This document shows positions 14,474 to 23,159 of a DNA stretch of 56,929 bases, piece by piece; the stretch's first letter is position 1; every line of letters begins with the position of its first letter. Position numbers and translations under genes: made by a program. Location: positions 1 to 56,929 of the forward strand of contig VGLJ01000030.1 in NCBI GenBank assembly GCA_016866775.1, written 5' to 3'. Source of the stretch: Candidatus Rokuibacteriota bacterium. Lineage in GTDB: Bacteria > Methylomirabilota > Methylomirabilia > Rokubacteriales > CSP1-6. The notes beneath the pieces were generated by a model. The model ran no database searches. It was not told where the DNA came from and was given only the letters and a program-made list of their open reading frames with translations.

Positions 14474-15249
14474 TGGGCGCCTGGGATCGCGAGCTGCAGG
14501 TCGCCGTGAACGCCGCGCGCGCGGGCGCGGATGCCGCGCTGCCGTTCTACGAGAAGCAGTCGCGCGTGACGTGGAAGGAGGACAACTCGCCCGTCGGCGA
14601 AGCCGACCACGCCGCGGACGCGGCGATCCAGCGTGTGATTCGGGCCGCGTTCCCCGACGACGCGATCCTGACCGAGGAATCCGGCCAGCTCGCCGGCACG
14701 CGCGACCGGCGCTGGATCGTCGACCCGATCGACGGCACGCGCGACTTCCTGCGCGGGCTGCCGTACTGGGCGAACCTGATCGCGCTCGAGACCGAAGGCG
14801 ACGTCGTCGTGGGCGTGCTGCACCACCCCGCGCTCGGCACGCTGTACGCCGCGGCGCGCGGCGCGGGCGCGTGGCGCGACGGGCAGCGGCTGCAGGTGGC
14901 CGACGCGCCGCTCTCGCGCAGCCTGCTCGTGCTCGGTGAGGTCAATTGCCTCCTCGAGGCGATCGACGCGGCGACGCTCGGCCGGCTCTGCGAGGCGGTC
15001 GGGTCCGCGCGCGGATTCGGCGCCCCCTACGGCGCGGCCGCGATGCTCGACGGCAAGGCCGAGATCTGGACCGAAGGCATCGTATCGCTGTGGGACATCG
15101 CGCCGTTCGTCGTCCTGCTCGAGGAAGCGGGCGCGCGGTTCACGGACCTCACGGGCGCGCGGACGTGGCCGTCGCGTTCGGGACTGGCCGCGGCGCCGGC
15201 GCTCCACGACGCGGTGCTCGACGTGCTCGGGAGGAGCGACCCTCGATGA
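14473..15249 (+). CDS. Inositol monophosphatase-family phosphatase (HisN-like)
   Basis: 258-aa Mg-dependent phosphatase of the IMPase/FIG superfamily. Metal-site motifs are present: 'ILTEESG' (Glu), 'WIVDPIDGTRDFLRG' (D-P-I-D-G-T) near residues 78-92, and 'SLWDIAPFVVLLEEAG' (W-D) near 204. Spacing and the Phe-Leu after DGT resemble histidinol-phosphatase-type HisN more than inositol enzymes. Start GTG 14473 overlaps the upstream stop by one base. Substrate not determined by context. Confidence 0.85.
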   Translation: MGAWDRELQVAVNAARAGADAALPFYEKQSRVTWKEDNSPVGEADHAADAAIQRVIRAAFPDDAILTEESGQLAGTRDRRWIVDPIDGTRDFLRGLPYWANLIALETEGDVVVGVLHHPALGTLYAAARGAGAWRDGQRLQVADAPLSRSLLVLGEVNCLLEAIDAATLGRLCEAVGSARGFGAPYGAAAMLDGKAEIWTEGIVSLWDIAPFVVLLEEAGARFTDLTGARTWPSRSGLAAAPALHDAVLDVLGRSDPR

Positions 15250-16244
15250 AGATCGGCGTGCAGGTCGGACACGTCGTCGCGCCGGGCCATGACATTCAGC
15301 GGCAGTGGACGGAGCAGCTCGCGCACTTTCGCGCGTGCCGCGACGCGGGCTTCGACTTCGTCTCGTGGGGCCACCACTGGCTCATCCATCCGTTCCAGCA
15401 CTTCCAGCCGATTCCCGTGCTCGCGCGCTTCGCGGCCGAGTCCGGTGACATGGACCTCGTCACGGGCGTGCTGCTGACGCCGCTGCTGAATCCGGTGCAG
15501 GTCGCCGAGGACGTCGCCACGCTCGATCACATCTGTCGCGGCCGGCTGGTGTTCGGCATCGGCCTCGGTTACCGGCCGGAGGAATTCGAGGCGGCGGGAT
15601 CGCGGATGGCCGAGCGCGTGCCGCGCTTCGAAGAAGGTCTCGCGCTGATGAAGCGCCTGTGGACCGACGACGAGGTCACGCATCAGGGCCGCTTCTACCG
15701 GGTCACCGGCGCGCGGCCCACGGCGCGGCCGTATCAGACACCGTGGCCGCGGATCTGGGTCGCCGGCATGACGGAGCCCGCGATCAAGCGCGCCGGCCGC
15801 CTCGGCCACCCGTTCTACGCGATCGGCACGCTCGGGCTCGAGCAGCTCGGCCACGCGATGGCGGTCTGGCGCGCGGCGCTCGCGGACGCCGGACATCGCG
15901 TGCCGTCGGAGATCCCGGTGCACCGCGAGTTCTACGTCGCGCCCACGCGCGAGGAAGCGCGCGCGAAGGCGCGGCCGGCGGTGGAAGCGAAGTACAAGGG
16001 CTACGCGGAGCACGGCCTGCCGGGCGTGAGCGGCGCGTCGGGCGACGTGGTCGAGCGCTTCATGAACGATCCCTTCGTGATCGGCTCGCCCGACGAATGC
16101 CTGGAGAAGCTCGCGCGTCTGCGCGAGCTCGGCGCGACGCACGTCGCGCTCCGCCTCTTCTGGCCGGACATGACGCACGCCGAGGCGCTGTCGATGATCG
16201 AGCTGACCGCCTCGACGCTGTTGCCCGCGCTGCACAAGCTGTAG
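15246..16244 (+). CDS. LLM class flavin-dependent oxidoreductase
   Basis: 332-aa luciferase-like (TIM-barrel) flavin enzyme using FMN or F420. It shows '[16 protein letters not shown]' at the first strand, '[11 protein letters not shown]', '[20 protein letters not shown]', then '[20 protein letters not shown]', the classical LLM block near residue 102. '[17 protein letters not shown]' follows. ATGA overlap with the phosphatase gene shows coupling. Oxygenase and F420-dependent dehydrogenase functions cannot be told apart here. It ends the operon that starts at 11932. Confidence 0.88.
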   Translation: MKIGVQVGHVVAPGHDIQRQWTEQLAHFRACRDAGFDFVSWGHHWLIHPFQHFQPIPVLARFAAESGDMDLVTGVLLTPLLNPVQVAEDVATLDHICRGRLVFGIGLGYRPEEFEAAGSRMAERVPRFEEGLALMKRLWTDDEVTHQGRFYRVTGARPTARPYQTPWPRIWVAGMTEPAIKRAGRLGHPFYAIGTLGLEQLGHAMAVWRAALADAGHRVPSEIPVHREFYVAPTREEARAKARPAVEAKYKGYAEHGLPGVSGASGDVVERFMNDPFVIGSPDECLEKLARLRELGATHVALRLFWPDMTHAEALSMIELTASTLLPALHKL

Positions 16245-16387
16245 GTCCGCAGCGGAACATCTCCCTGCCCCGCGGGAGCTTCTCCTACCCTCGCGCGTTT
16301 TCCGTTCTTTCAACGGCGTGACGGCGTGCACGTACGCGGCAGGGGACCGTGGCACTTCCGTTGCCAACCGAACGCGCGGTGAATCGC

Positions 16388-17048
16388 GTGAAGCTCCTCA
16401 TCGTCACGACGCCGCTCATCGTGCTCGGTCTCGCGCTCCCGGTGCCGACGGCGATGTCACCGGTTCCCGCCGCGCCGCCGCCGACGGCTGCCTCGGCGCA
16501 CGTCGCACTTCCAGCGCTTCCCCAGGCCCATGGCGCGCTCCCGCAGCCGATGCTGCCGCTCACCTGGGACCTGCCCGTCACGCGCAACGAGCGTGTCGAC
16601 TTCTGGATTCGCTGGCTCAGCCGCCACAACCATCACCGGACGGCGCTGTGGCTCGAGCGTTCGGGCCGGTTCGGGCCGATGACACGCGAGAAGCTCCGCG
16701 CGCGCGGGCGATCGGGCTCTGGCAGTTCATCGCCGAGACGGGCCGGCGCTACGGTCTCAGGGTCACGCCGTACGTCGACGACCGCTACGACCCGGTGAAG
16801 TCGACCGACGCCGCGCTGACGTACCGCTCGCGTACGACACCGTGCGCGCGCCGGGCGGCACGTCACTCCACGTGATTGCGCGAGCGAGCGGGGTGAGCGC
16901 GCGCGACGTCTTCGAGCTGAACCAGCACTACGTCCGCGGCGTCACCCCGCCGGGCCGCCCGTCACACGTCCGCATCCCGGAAGGGCATGCCCGGCTCTTC
17001 GAGTCGAACTTCGCGCGCGTGTCGCGCGGCGCGCAGCAGGCGCCCTAG
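16388..17048 (+). pseudogene. MltD-type lytic transglycosylase with LysM, internally deleted
   Basis: Remnant of a murein lytic transglycosylase. The first frame has a signal anchor ([18 protein letters not shown]), a Pro/Ala-rich linker and '[29 protein letters not shown]', the N-terminal helix block of MltD relatives. After 'KLRARG' (about 16700) the sequence jumps to '[17 protein letters not shown]' in another frame, so the 'ESGF' segment with the catalytic Glu is gone. After 'DAALTY' (about 16825) it jumps again to '[22 protein letters not shown]', a LysM-like repeat, in a third frame. Two internal deletions and two frame changes make function very unlikely. Confidence 0.72.
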
Positions 17049-17072
17049 TCCCGGTCCCCTAGTGATGCGGCG

Positions 17073-18152
17073 TCACTCGAACATCAGGACGCTGCGGGCG
17101 ACCTCGCCCGCCTTCATCGCGCGGAACGCCTCGTTCACGTCCTCCAGCTTGCCCCGGCGGGTGATCATTTCGTCCAGCTTCAGGCGGCCCTGCCGGTAGA
17201 ACTCGATGTAGCGCGGCATGTCGACCTTGAAGCGGTTCGAGCCCATGCTGCAGCCCTGGATCTTCTTCTCGCGCAGGAAGGCCGGTCCGTCGAGCTCGAT
17301 CTTCTGCCCGACCGGGATCATGCCGATCACGGTCGCGGTGCCACCGGGGCGGATGCAGTCGAAGCACTGCTCGGCGGCGATCTTCAGGCCGATCGCCTCG
17401 AACGAGTAGTCGACGCCGCCGTTGGTCATCGCGCGGATCCGCTTCACGGGGTCGTCGTCCTTCGCGTTCACCGTGTGCGTCGCGCCGAGCTCCTTCGCCT
17501 TCGCGAACTTCGACTCGACGGTGTCGACGGAGATGATCATCCGCGCGCCGGCGATGCGCGCGCCCTGGATCACCGAGAGCCCGACGCCGCCCGCGCCGAA
17601 CACGGCGACCGTGGACCCCGGCTCGATCCGCGCGGTGTTGAGCACCGCGCCGACGCCGGTGGTCACGCCGCAGCCGATGAGCGCGGCCTGGGCGAGCGGC
17701 ATCTCGTCGTCGATCTTCACCAGCGCGTTTTCGTGGACGAGCATCTGCTCCGCGTACGCCGAGAGGCTGGCGAACTGGTTGACCGGTGTGCCGTTCCACG
17801 TGAAGACCGGCGGCTCGTCCTTCCCGCGCGCGGGGCGCTTCGGGCAGAGATGGGTCTTGCCGGTGAGGCAGTACTCGCACGCGCCGCAGAACACCGAGAG
17901 GCACGCGATCACGTGGTCGCCCGGCTTGAACTCGCTCACCTGCGGGCCGACGGCTTCGACGATTCCGGCCGCCTCGTGGCCGAGGATAGCCGGCGCGGGG
18001 AACGGATAGTAGCCGTCGACGAAGTGCAGGTCGCTGTGGCAGACGCCCGAGGCGACCGTGCGCACGAGGACCTCGCGCTTGATCGGCTTCGCGATGTCGA
18101 CGCTCTCGATCGTCAGCGGCTTGTGCGGTCCGTGGAAGATCGCCGCCTTCAT
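17073..18152 (-). CDS. Zinc-dependent alcohol dehydrogenase (class III/MDR)
   Basis: 359-aa medium-chain dehydrogenase. Catalytic zinc ligands are visible: Cys in 'ASGVCHSDLH', 'GHEAAGIVEAVG' (His-Glu) and the later 'IGCGVTTGVGAVLN' (Cys). The structural zinc set is 'CGACEYCLTGKTHLC'. The Rossmann motif 'VAVFGAGGVGLSVIQGA' is near residue 184. The Asp of 'IISVDTVESK' suggests NAD preference. The layout is like glutathione-dependent formaldehyde or aryl-alcohol dehydrogenases. ATG 18152 overlaps the upstream gene stop (ATGA), so it is co-translated with the neighbouring dehydrogenase. Substrate unknown. Confidence 0.9.
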   Translation of the reverse strand: MKAAIFHGPHKPLTIESVDIAKPIKREVLVRTVASGVCHSDLHFVDGYYPFPAPAILGHEAAGIVEAVGPQVSEFKPGDHVIACLSVFCGACEYCLTGKTHLCPKRPARGKDEPPVFTWNGTPVNQFASLSAYAEQMLVHENALVKIDDEMPLAQAALIGCGVTTGVGAVLNTARIEPGSTVAVFGAGGVGLSVIQGARIAGARMIISVDTVESKFAKAKELGATHTVNAKDDDPVKRIRAMTNGGVDYSFEAIGLKIAAEQCFDCIRPGGTATVIGMIPVGQKIELDGPAFLREKKIQGCSMGSNRFKVDMPRYIEFYRQGRLKLDEMITRRGKLEDVNEAFRAMKAGEVARSVLMFE

Positions 18153-19051
18153 GCCTCCCCTCCCTTGGACACCTGCACGCACGCGAGCCGCTCGATGACG
18201 AGCATCGCGGCGGTCGTGTTCTGCTCCTCGAGCCCCGCCGCCATCGCCGCCTGCTGGTAGCGCTGCGCGACGTTGGCGAAGCTGACGGGGACGTGGAGCT
18301 CCTTGGCGATGGTGTTGAACGTCTCGAGGTCCTTGTTCATCAGCGCGACCTTGAATCCGGGATCGAAGTTGCGCGGCACGATCGATCGCGGGATGCCTTC
18401 GAGCGCCTTGCTCGCGCCGCTGCTCGCCTTCACGACTTCGTAGATCGTCATCGGGTCGAGGCCGGCCTTCACGCCGAGGGCCAGACCCTCCATCATCGCA
18501 AGCGAGTTCACCGACGCCATCATGTTGTTGATCGCCTTGACCGTGTTGCCGGCGCCGGGCGGCCCGACGTGGAAGATGTTCGGGCCGATCGGCTTGAGCA
18601 CGGGCTCCGCGCGCTTCAGCGTCTCGGCATCGCCGCCGACCATGATGGCGAGCGTCCCGGCCGCCGCGCCGGTGACGCCGCCGCTGACGGGCGCTTCGAG
18701 GAACCCGACGCCCTTCGCCTTCGCCTTCGGCTCGATCTTCCGCGGGGTGGACGGCAGCACGCTGCTCAGGTCGATCAGGATCGTGCCGGCCTTCGCGCGC
18801 TCGACGAGGCCGCCGGGCTCGAGATAGGCCTTCTCGACATCCGGCGAGGCCGGCAGCGAAGTGAACACGACCTCCGATCGCTCGACGACCTCCGCGGCCG
18901 ACCCGGCGGCCTTCGCGCCGGCCTTGACGAGGTTCTCCATCGCCTTGGGATCGAGGTCGAAAACGGTCATCGGGAAGCCGGCTTTCAGCACATTGCCGGC
19001 CATGGGATTCCCCATGTTGCCGACGCCGATGAACCCCACGGAAGTGGCCAT
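18149..19051 (-). CDS. NAD(P)-dependent 3-hydroxyisobutyrate dehydrogenase-like oxidoreductase
   Basis: 300-aa beta-hydroxyacid dehydrogenase. N-terminal 'VGFIGVGNMGNPMAGNVLKAG' holds the GxGxxG NAD site. 'FLEAPVSGGVTGAAAGTLAIMVGG' is the substrate-binding signature near residue 122. The catalytic Lys lies in 'GAGNTVKAINNMM'. ATG 19051 is preceded by AAAGGAG; upstream is a leader motif shared with another gene in this window (28412). The family covers 3-hydroxyisobutyrate, tartronate semialdehyde and succinate semialdehyde reductases; the substrate is not certain. Confidence 0.9.
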   Translation of the reverse strand: MATSVGFIGVGNMGNPMAGNVLKAGFPMTVFDLDPKAMENLVKAGAKAAGSAAEVVERSEVVFTSLPASPDVEKAYLEPGGLVERAKAGTILIDLSSVLPSTPRKIEPKAKAKGVGFLEAPVSGGVTGAAAGTLAIMVGGDAETLKRAEPVLKPIGPNIFHVGPPGAGNTVKAINNMMASVNSLAMMEGLALGVKAGLDPMTIYEVVKASSGASKALEGIPRSIVPRNFDPGFKVALMNKDLETFNTIAKELHVPVSFANVAQRYQQAAMAAGLEEQNTTAAMLVIERLACVQVSKGGEA

Positions 19052-19058
19052 CTCATCT

Positions 19059-19097
19059 CTCCTTTGGACATGGGGCCCCACAACTGAAGGACCCCAA
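19059..19097 (-). promoter_or_regulatory. Conserved leader motif with TGGGGCCCCA palindrome, copy 1
   Basis: Directly upstream of the dehydrogenase start on the minus strand. It contains GGGGTCCT, AGTTGTGGGGCCCC, ATGTCCAAAGGAG, ending in the ribosome-binding site. The same order and near-identical sequence precede the unrelated gene at 28412. TGGGGCCCCA is a perfect 10-bp palindrome, and GGGG/CCCC pairings could form a hairpin just before the ribosome-binding site. It may be an operator, an RNA leader or a mobile small repeat. Confidence 0.45.
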
Positions 19098-19179
19098 ACC
19101 CCTCGAGACAGGGTTGCTCGCAGGACTGATACCACAGATCATGACCGGCACCGAAAGAGGGGGTTTCAAGGAGGCCGGC

Positions 19180-20073
19180 ATGCCGGGGAAGGTCGGATTC
19201 ATCGGGCTCGGAAACATGGGCGGACCGATGGCGCTCAACCTGGTCAAGGCGGGGTTCGCGCTCGTCGTCCACGACCTCGACGCGACGAAGGTGGCGCGGC
19301 TCACCGCGCGCGGCGCGGCGAAGGCGGACTCGGCCGAGGCCGTCGCCGCCGCCGCGGACCGGACGATCGTGATCGTCGAGACGACCGCGCAGGTGCAGGA
19401 CGTCGTCATGGGCGAGCGCGGCCTCGTCAAGAGCGCGAAGGCCGGCCACATCGTGGTCTGCATGAGCACGATCGACCCGCTCGTCGTCCAGCGGCTCGGC
19501 GCCGAGCTCAAGGAGCGCGGCATCGCGATGCTGGACGCGCCCGTGAGCGGCGGCACCGAGCGCGCGGCGACCGGCGAGCTGTCGATCATCGCCGGCGGTG
19601 CGAAGGAGACGTACGCCGCGTGCGAGGACCTCTTCCGCGCGATGGGCACGAACCTCTTCCACGTCGGCACGCTGGGGCAGGGCCTCGCGATGAAGCTCGT
19701 CAACAACATGCTGGGCCAGATCACCATGGTCGCCGTCGCCGAGGCGCTCGTGTTCGGCGTGAAGGCCGGGCTCGACCCGCAGACGATCTACGACGTCGTC
19801 CGCGTCAGCACGGGTACCAGCAACACGTTCGAGCGCCGCGTGCCGAAGATCCTCAGGCGCGACTTCACGCCCGGCGGCACCGTCGACATCTCGTTCAAGG
19901 ACCAGGAGCTCGAGACCGCGTACGCGAAGGCGCTCGGCGTCCCGCTCTTCCTGGCGAACGTGAGCCAGCAGGTCTACCAGATGGCCCGCGCGGCGGGCCT
20001 CAACAAAGAGGAAGGGTCCGCCGTCGTGAAGGTGCTCGAGCGCCTCGCCGGCGTGACCGTCGGAAAGGCGTAA
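19180..20073 (+). CDS. NAD(P)-dependent 3-hydroxyisobutyrate dehydrogenase-like oxidoreductase
   Basis: 297 aa. It starts 'GKVGFIGLGNMGGPMALNLVKAG' (Rossmann NAD site). 'MLDAPVSGGTERAATGELSIIAGG' is the family substrate signature. Catalytic Lys in 'GLAMKLVNNMLGQ'. ATG 19180 has AAGGAGG at good distance; an in-frame start at 19114 lies in the divergent leader. It is divergent from the paralogue at 18149-19051 and heads a + operon with a hydrolase, a cyclase and a cupin enzyme. The paralogues differ widely in sequence, so they are not a recent duplication. Confidence 0.9.
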   Translation: MPGKVGFIGLGNMGGPMALNLVKAGFALVVHDLDATKVARLTARGAAKADSAEAVAAAADRTIVIVETTAQVQDVVMGERGLVKSAKAGHIVVCMSTIDPLVVQRLGAELKERGIAMLDAPVSGGTERAATGELSIIAGGAKETYAACEDLFRAMGTNLFHVGTLGQGLAMKLVNNMLGQITMVAVAEALVFGVKAGLDPQTIYDVVRVSTGTSNTFERRVPKILRRDFTPGGTVDISFKDQELETAYAKALGVPLFLANVSQQVYQMARAAGLNKEEGSAVVKVLERLAGVTVGKA

Positions 20074-20076
20074 GGA

Positions 20077-20766
20077 ATGGCCACGTACGTTCTCGTTCAC
20101 GGCGCGTATCAGGGCGGATGGATCTGGAAACCCGTGGTGGAGCGACTCCGGGCCGCTGGCCACGTCGTCTACGCGCCGACGCTCGACGGCTGCGCGGAGC
20201 GGCAGCACCTCGTCCGCGCCGGCATCACGGTGGCGACGCACGCCGAGGAGATCGCGCGGCTCCTCTTCTACGAAGACCTGCGCGACGTGGTGCTCGCCGG
20301 CACCAGCGCCGGCGGCATGGTGATCCTGAAGGCCGCCGAGCAAGCGCGCGATCGCATCGCGCGGCTCGCCTTCGTCGACGCGCTCGCGCTGCTCCCGGGC
20401 GAGCGCGTGGACGCGATCGTCAAGCGCCCGGCACCGAACCGCGTCGGCGATCTGACGACCGGCCCGACGAAGGAAGACGCCGCCAACCGCATGTTCAAGG
20501 ATCTCCAGCCCGCGCTGCGGACCTGGGCGCTCGACCGCATCACGCCGCACCCGGTCGCCGCGCTCGAGGCGCCGATGGTGGCGACGACGTTCTGGGAGCA
20601 GAAGTGGAAGGCGTCGGTGATTCGCTGCACGCTGGCGGCAAACCCGCCGGAAGCGCACCAGCGCCGCACGGCGGAGAAGCTCGGCGCCCCGTACGTGGAA
20701 ATGAACACCGGCCACTACCCGATGCTGAGCGCGCCGGACGAGCTGACGAAGCTGCTGCTGGGGTGA
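20077..20766 (+). CDS. Alpha/beta fold hydrolase (MenH/esterase-like)
   Basis: 229-aa alpha/beta hydrolase. The oxyanion strand 'YVLVHGAYQGGWIWKPV' is near residue 4, the nucleophile elbow 'LAGTSAGGMV' at about 73 (Ser in GTSAG), and the late His in 'MNTGHYPMLSAPDEL'. This is the short, plant-esterase-like layout (salicylic-acid-binding protein/hydroxynitrile lyase group). It starts four bases after the dehydrogenase stop and overlaps the next gene, indicating an operon. Substrate unknown; small esters are likely. Confidence 0.85.
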   Translation: MATYVLVHGAYQGGWIWKPVVERLRAAGHVVYAPTLDGCAERQHLVRAGITVATHAEEIARLLFYEDLRDVVLAGTSAGGMVILKAAEQARDRIARLAFVDALALLPGERVDAIVKRPAPNRVGDLTTGPTKEDAANRMFKDLQPALRTWALDRITPHPVAALEAPMVATTFWEQKWKASVIRCTLAANPPEAHQRRTAEKLGAPYVEMNTGHYPMLSAPDELTKLLLG

Positions 20767-21835
20767 GCACGACCAGACTCCAGGTCACCGCGATCCTGAA
20801 GACCGACCTGTCGGGGTCGACGCCGCGGTTCCGGGCGACCGCCGAAGCGGATCTCGCGCCGTTGTTGCGCGAGCACCGCGCCTTCGTCGAGCGCGTCGCC
20901 GCCGCGCACGACGGACGCATGGTGAAGCCCGAGGGCGACGGCTTCTGGCTGGCATTCCCGAGCGTCACCGCGGCAGCGCTCGCGGCGATGAGCATGCAGG
21001 AGGAGCTCCGGCTCGCGCAGGCCAACGCGGGCGAGGATCGGCTCGCGATGCGCATCGTCATCGCGCTCGGCGACGCGCTCCACCAGGACGGCGCGCTCGT
21101 CGGCGACACGGTCGTCCTCACGACGCGCATCGCGGCTCACACGCCGCCCGACGAGATCTATCTGACCGCCGCGGCGTGGCTCGCGATGAACCACGCGGAG
21201 ATCCGCACGTCGTTCGTGAGCGCCCTCGCCCTCAAGGGCTTCGCGGAGCCGGCGGCGGTCTACCGCATCGAGCAGCGGCATCGCACGCACGTGATCGCGG
21301 ACCAGTACGTGGTCGTCGCCGATCTCAAGGGCTTCACGACGCTGACCGAGACGCGGCCGGCGACGCTGGTCGAGACGGCGCTCGACGCGCTTCACGAGAT
21401 CGTGGCCACGGCCTGTCACGACTTCGGCGGCGTCGTGCGCTTCAGCGCCGGCGACGCTTACTGCCTCACCTTCACGGACGCCGAGCGCGTGATGGCGGGC
21501 GTGGAGCACCTCGCGACGGCCTGGGCGCGGTTTTCGCGCGAGGCGGACGTCCGCTGTGCGATCAACGTCGCGGTCCACAAGGCCACGCTGCACGCGTTCC
21601 GCTCCTATCTCTGGGCCCCGACCTCAATCTCGTCTTCGGCATCGAGCGCGCGACGTCGCGCGGCATGGCCGGAACGTTCGTGAGCGGTCGCGTGCAGCGC
21701 GATCTGGTCGGGACCGCCTGGGAGACGCGTCTCGAGTCCGTCCACCTCGACGCGATGCCCGCGGACCTCAAGGAAGCCGGGATCTATCGGCTGCGGTACA
21801 CTTCGCGCGCGGACAGCCAAGGAGACACACGATGA
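20763..21835 (+). CDS. Tandem class III nucleotidyl cyclase-domain protein, frameshift at about 21613
   Basis: Two class III cyclase homology domains in one chain. Domain 1 (from residue 7) has 'ILKTDLSGSTPRF' and 'VKPEGDGFWLAF', giving both metal-binding Asp. Domain 2 (from about 181) has 'YVVVADLKGFTTLTE' and 'VRFSAGDAYCLTF', again with both Asp. A tandem pair could form an intramolecular cyclase making cAMP or cGMP. After 'RSYLW' the frame is lost at a GGG run (21613-21615). The continuation 'GPDLNLVFGIERA' to 21835 is one frame over, and adding one G restores about 357 aa. The stop at 21833-21835 then overlaps the next ATG (ATGA), which favours a sequencing error over a true break. Confidence 0.75.
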
Positions 21836-22815
21836 GCATCCGAGCGACGACGGCGGCGCCCGCCCTCGACCAGTGGATCAGGAAGCTCGACCACGCGGCG
21901 CTCGACGCGCCGTGGACGCAGCCCGGACCGCTCATCAAGCCGAAGAAGTCCGCGATGGAGCCGAAGCTCTGGCGGTGGCGCGAGATCGAGCCGCTGCTGC
22001 GCCAGAGCCCGGAGTTCATGAAGCCGGGGCGCGGCGCGGAGCGGCGCATCCTCAGGCTCGACAATCCCGGCGTTCCGGAGCGCACCGCCGCGCACACGAT
22101 CTCCGTCGCGGTCCAGTACCTGCTGCCCGGTGAATGCGCGCCCGCGCACCGGCACACGCCCGACGCCATCCGCTTCATGCTGCACGGCGAAGGCGCCTTC
22201 ACGACGATCGAGGGCGACAAGTTCCGCATGCGGCGCGGCGACCTCGTGGTGACGCCGAGCATGACGTGGCACGACCACGGCAACGAAGGGAGCGAGCCGG
22301 TCATCTGGACCGACGGCCTCGACTCGCCCGTGGTGCGCTATCTCGAGAACCTCCTCGGCCAGGAGTTCGAAGGCGACGCCCAGCCGATCCGCACGGGCCC
22401 GCCGGCGCGTCACCTCCACTACACGTGGGAGACCGCGTACGCGGAGCTCATGACCCGCGCCAAGGGCGACGCGGATCCGTTCGACGACGTGATCATGGAG
22501 TACCTCGATCCGGCGACCGGACGCTCCGTCGTGCCGACGATCGGCTGCTATCTGCAGATGCTGCGGCCCGGCGTGCGGACGCGGGCGCACACGCAGACGT
22601 CGAGCGCGGTCTATCACGTCGTCGCGGGCTCGGGCGCGACCGACATCGGCGGCACGCGCTACGCGTGGGGCGAAGGCGATTTCTTCGCGATCCCGCCGCG
22701 CGTCGCCCACGCGCACGCCAACCCCGGCGACGCGCCCGCGATCCTGTTCTCGTTCCAGGACGTCCCGCTGCTGAAGACGCTCGGCTTCTATCGGGTGGAG
22801 GATTCGCCGGCCTGA
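21832..22815 (+). CDS. Gentisate 1,2-dioxygenase-like bicupin
   Basis: 327-aa bicupin. Cupin 1 shows 'CAPAHRHTPDAIRFMLHGEG', with the HxH iron ligands near residue 103-105, and 'TWHDHGNEG' with the third His. Cupin 2 shows 'TRAHTQTSSAVYHVVAGSG' and 'PPRVAHAHAN'. This matches gentisate or 1-hydroxy-2-naphthoate dioxygenases, which open aromatic rings with Fe(II) and oxygen. Length is slightly short of typical gentisate dioxygenases (about 345). ATG 21832 has AAGGAG upstream. Its place after hydrolase and dehydrogenase genes suits aromatic degradation. Confidence 0.85.
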   Translation: MSIRATTAAPALDQWIRKLDHAALDAPWTQPGPLIKPKKSAMEPKLWRWREIEPLLRQSPEFMKPGRGAERRILRLDNPGVPERTAAHTISVAVQYLLPGECAPAHRHTPDAIRFMLHGEGAFTTIEGDKFRMRRGDLVVTPSMTWHDHGNEGSEPVIWTDGLDSPVVRYLENLLGQEFEGDAQPIRTGPPARHLHYTWETAYAELMTRAKGDADPFDDVIMEYLDPATGRSVVPTIGCYLQMLRPGVRTRAHTQTSSAVYHVVAGSGATDIGGTRYAWGEGDFFAIPPRVAHAHANPGDAPAILFSFQDVPLLKTLGFYRVEDSPA

Positions 22816-22876
22816 CCCTCCAGGTCGACGTCCCCGACAGCTCACCGGGTCGACCCGCGAGAGGGTACTGCTGGAC

Positions 22877-23143
22877 GTGAAGCTGACGGTGACCGTGTTC
22901 GCGACAGTCTTCCTGGCCGAGCTGGGCGACAAGACGCAGCTGGCCACGCTGCTCTTCGCGTCGTCACCGGCTCACGGCAAATGGGCGGTCTTCGTGGGAA
23001 CGGCGCTGGCGCTCGTCGCGTCGGCCGCGCTCGGCGTGTTCGCGGGAAGCGTCCTTGGAGCTCGCCTCGACACGCGGCTGCTCTCTCGCATCGCCGGCCT
23101 CACGTTCGTCGCGATCGGAGTGTGGACCTTCCTGAAAGCATAG
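22877..23143 (+). CDS. GDT1/UPF0016 (TMEM165) family cation transporter, single-domain form
   Basis: 88 aa with three transmembrane helices and one copy of the family motif ExGDKT (AELGDKTQ near residue 16). Most members carry two such repeats in about 200 aa; this one carries one, like bacterial half-size versions that are thought to work as dimers. The family moves Mn2+ or Ca2+. Start GTG 22877, 61 bases after the cupin stop. There is no second half-size gene next to it. Confidence 0.8.
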   Translation: MKLTVTVFATVFLAELGDKTQLATLLFASSPAHGKWAVFVGTALALVASAALGVFAGSVLGARLDTRLLSRIAGLTFVAIGVWTFLKA

Positions 23144-23159
23144 AGTCCGTCGAGATCCC

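Noticed and set aside
18149-20073. Divergent dehydrogenase genes as a recent duplication
   Set aside because: Only family motifs are shared; the rest of the sequences differ widely.
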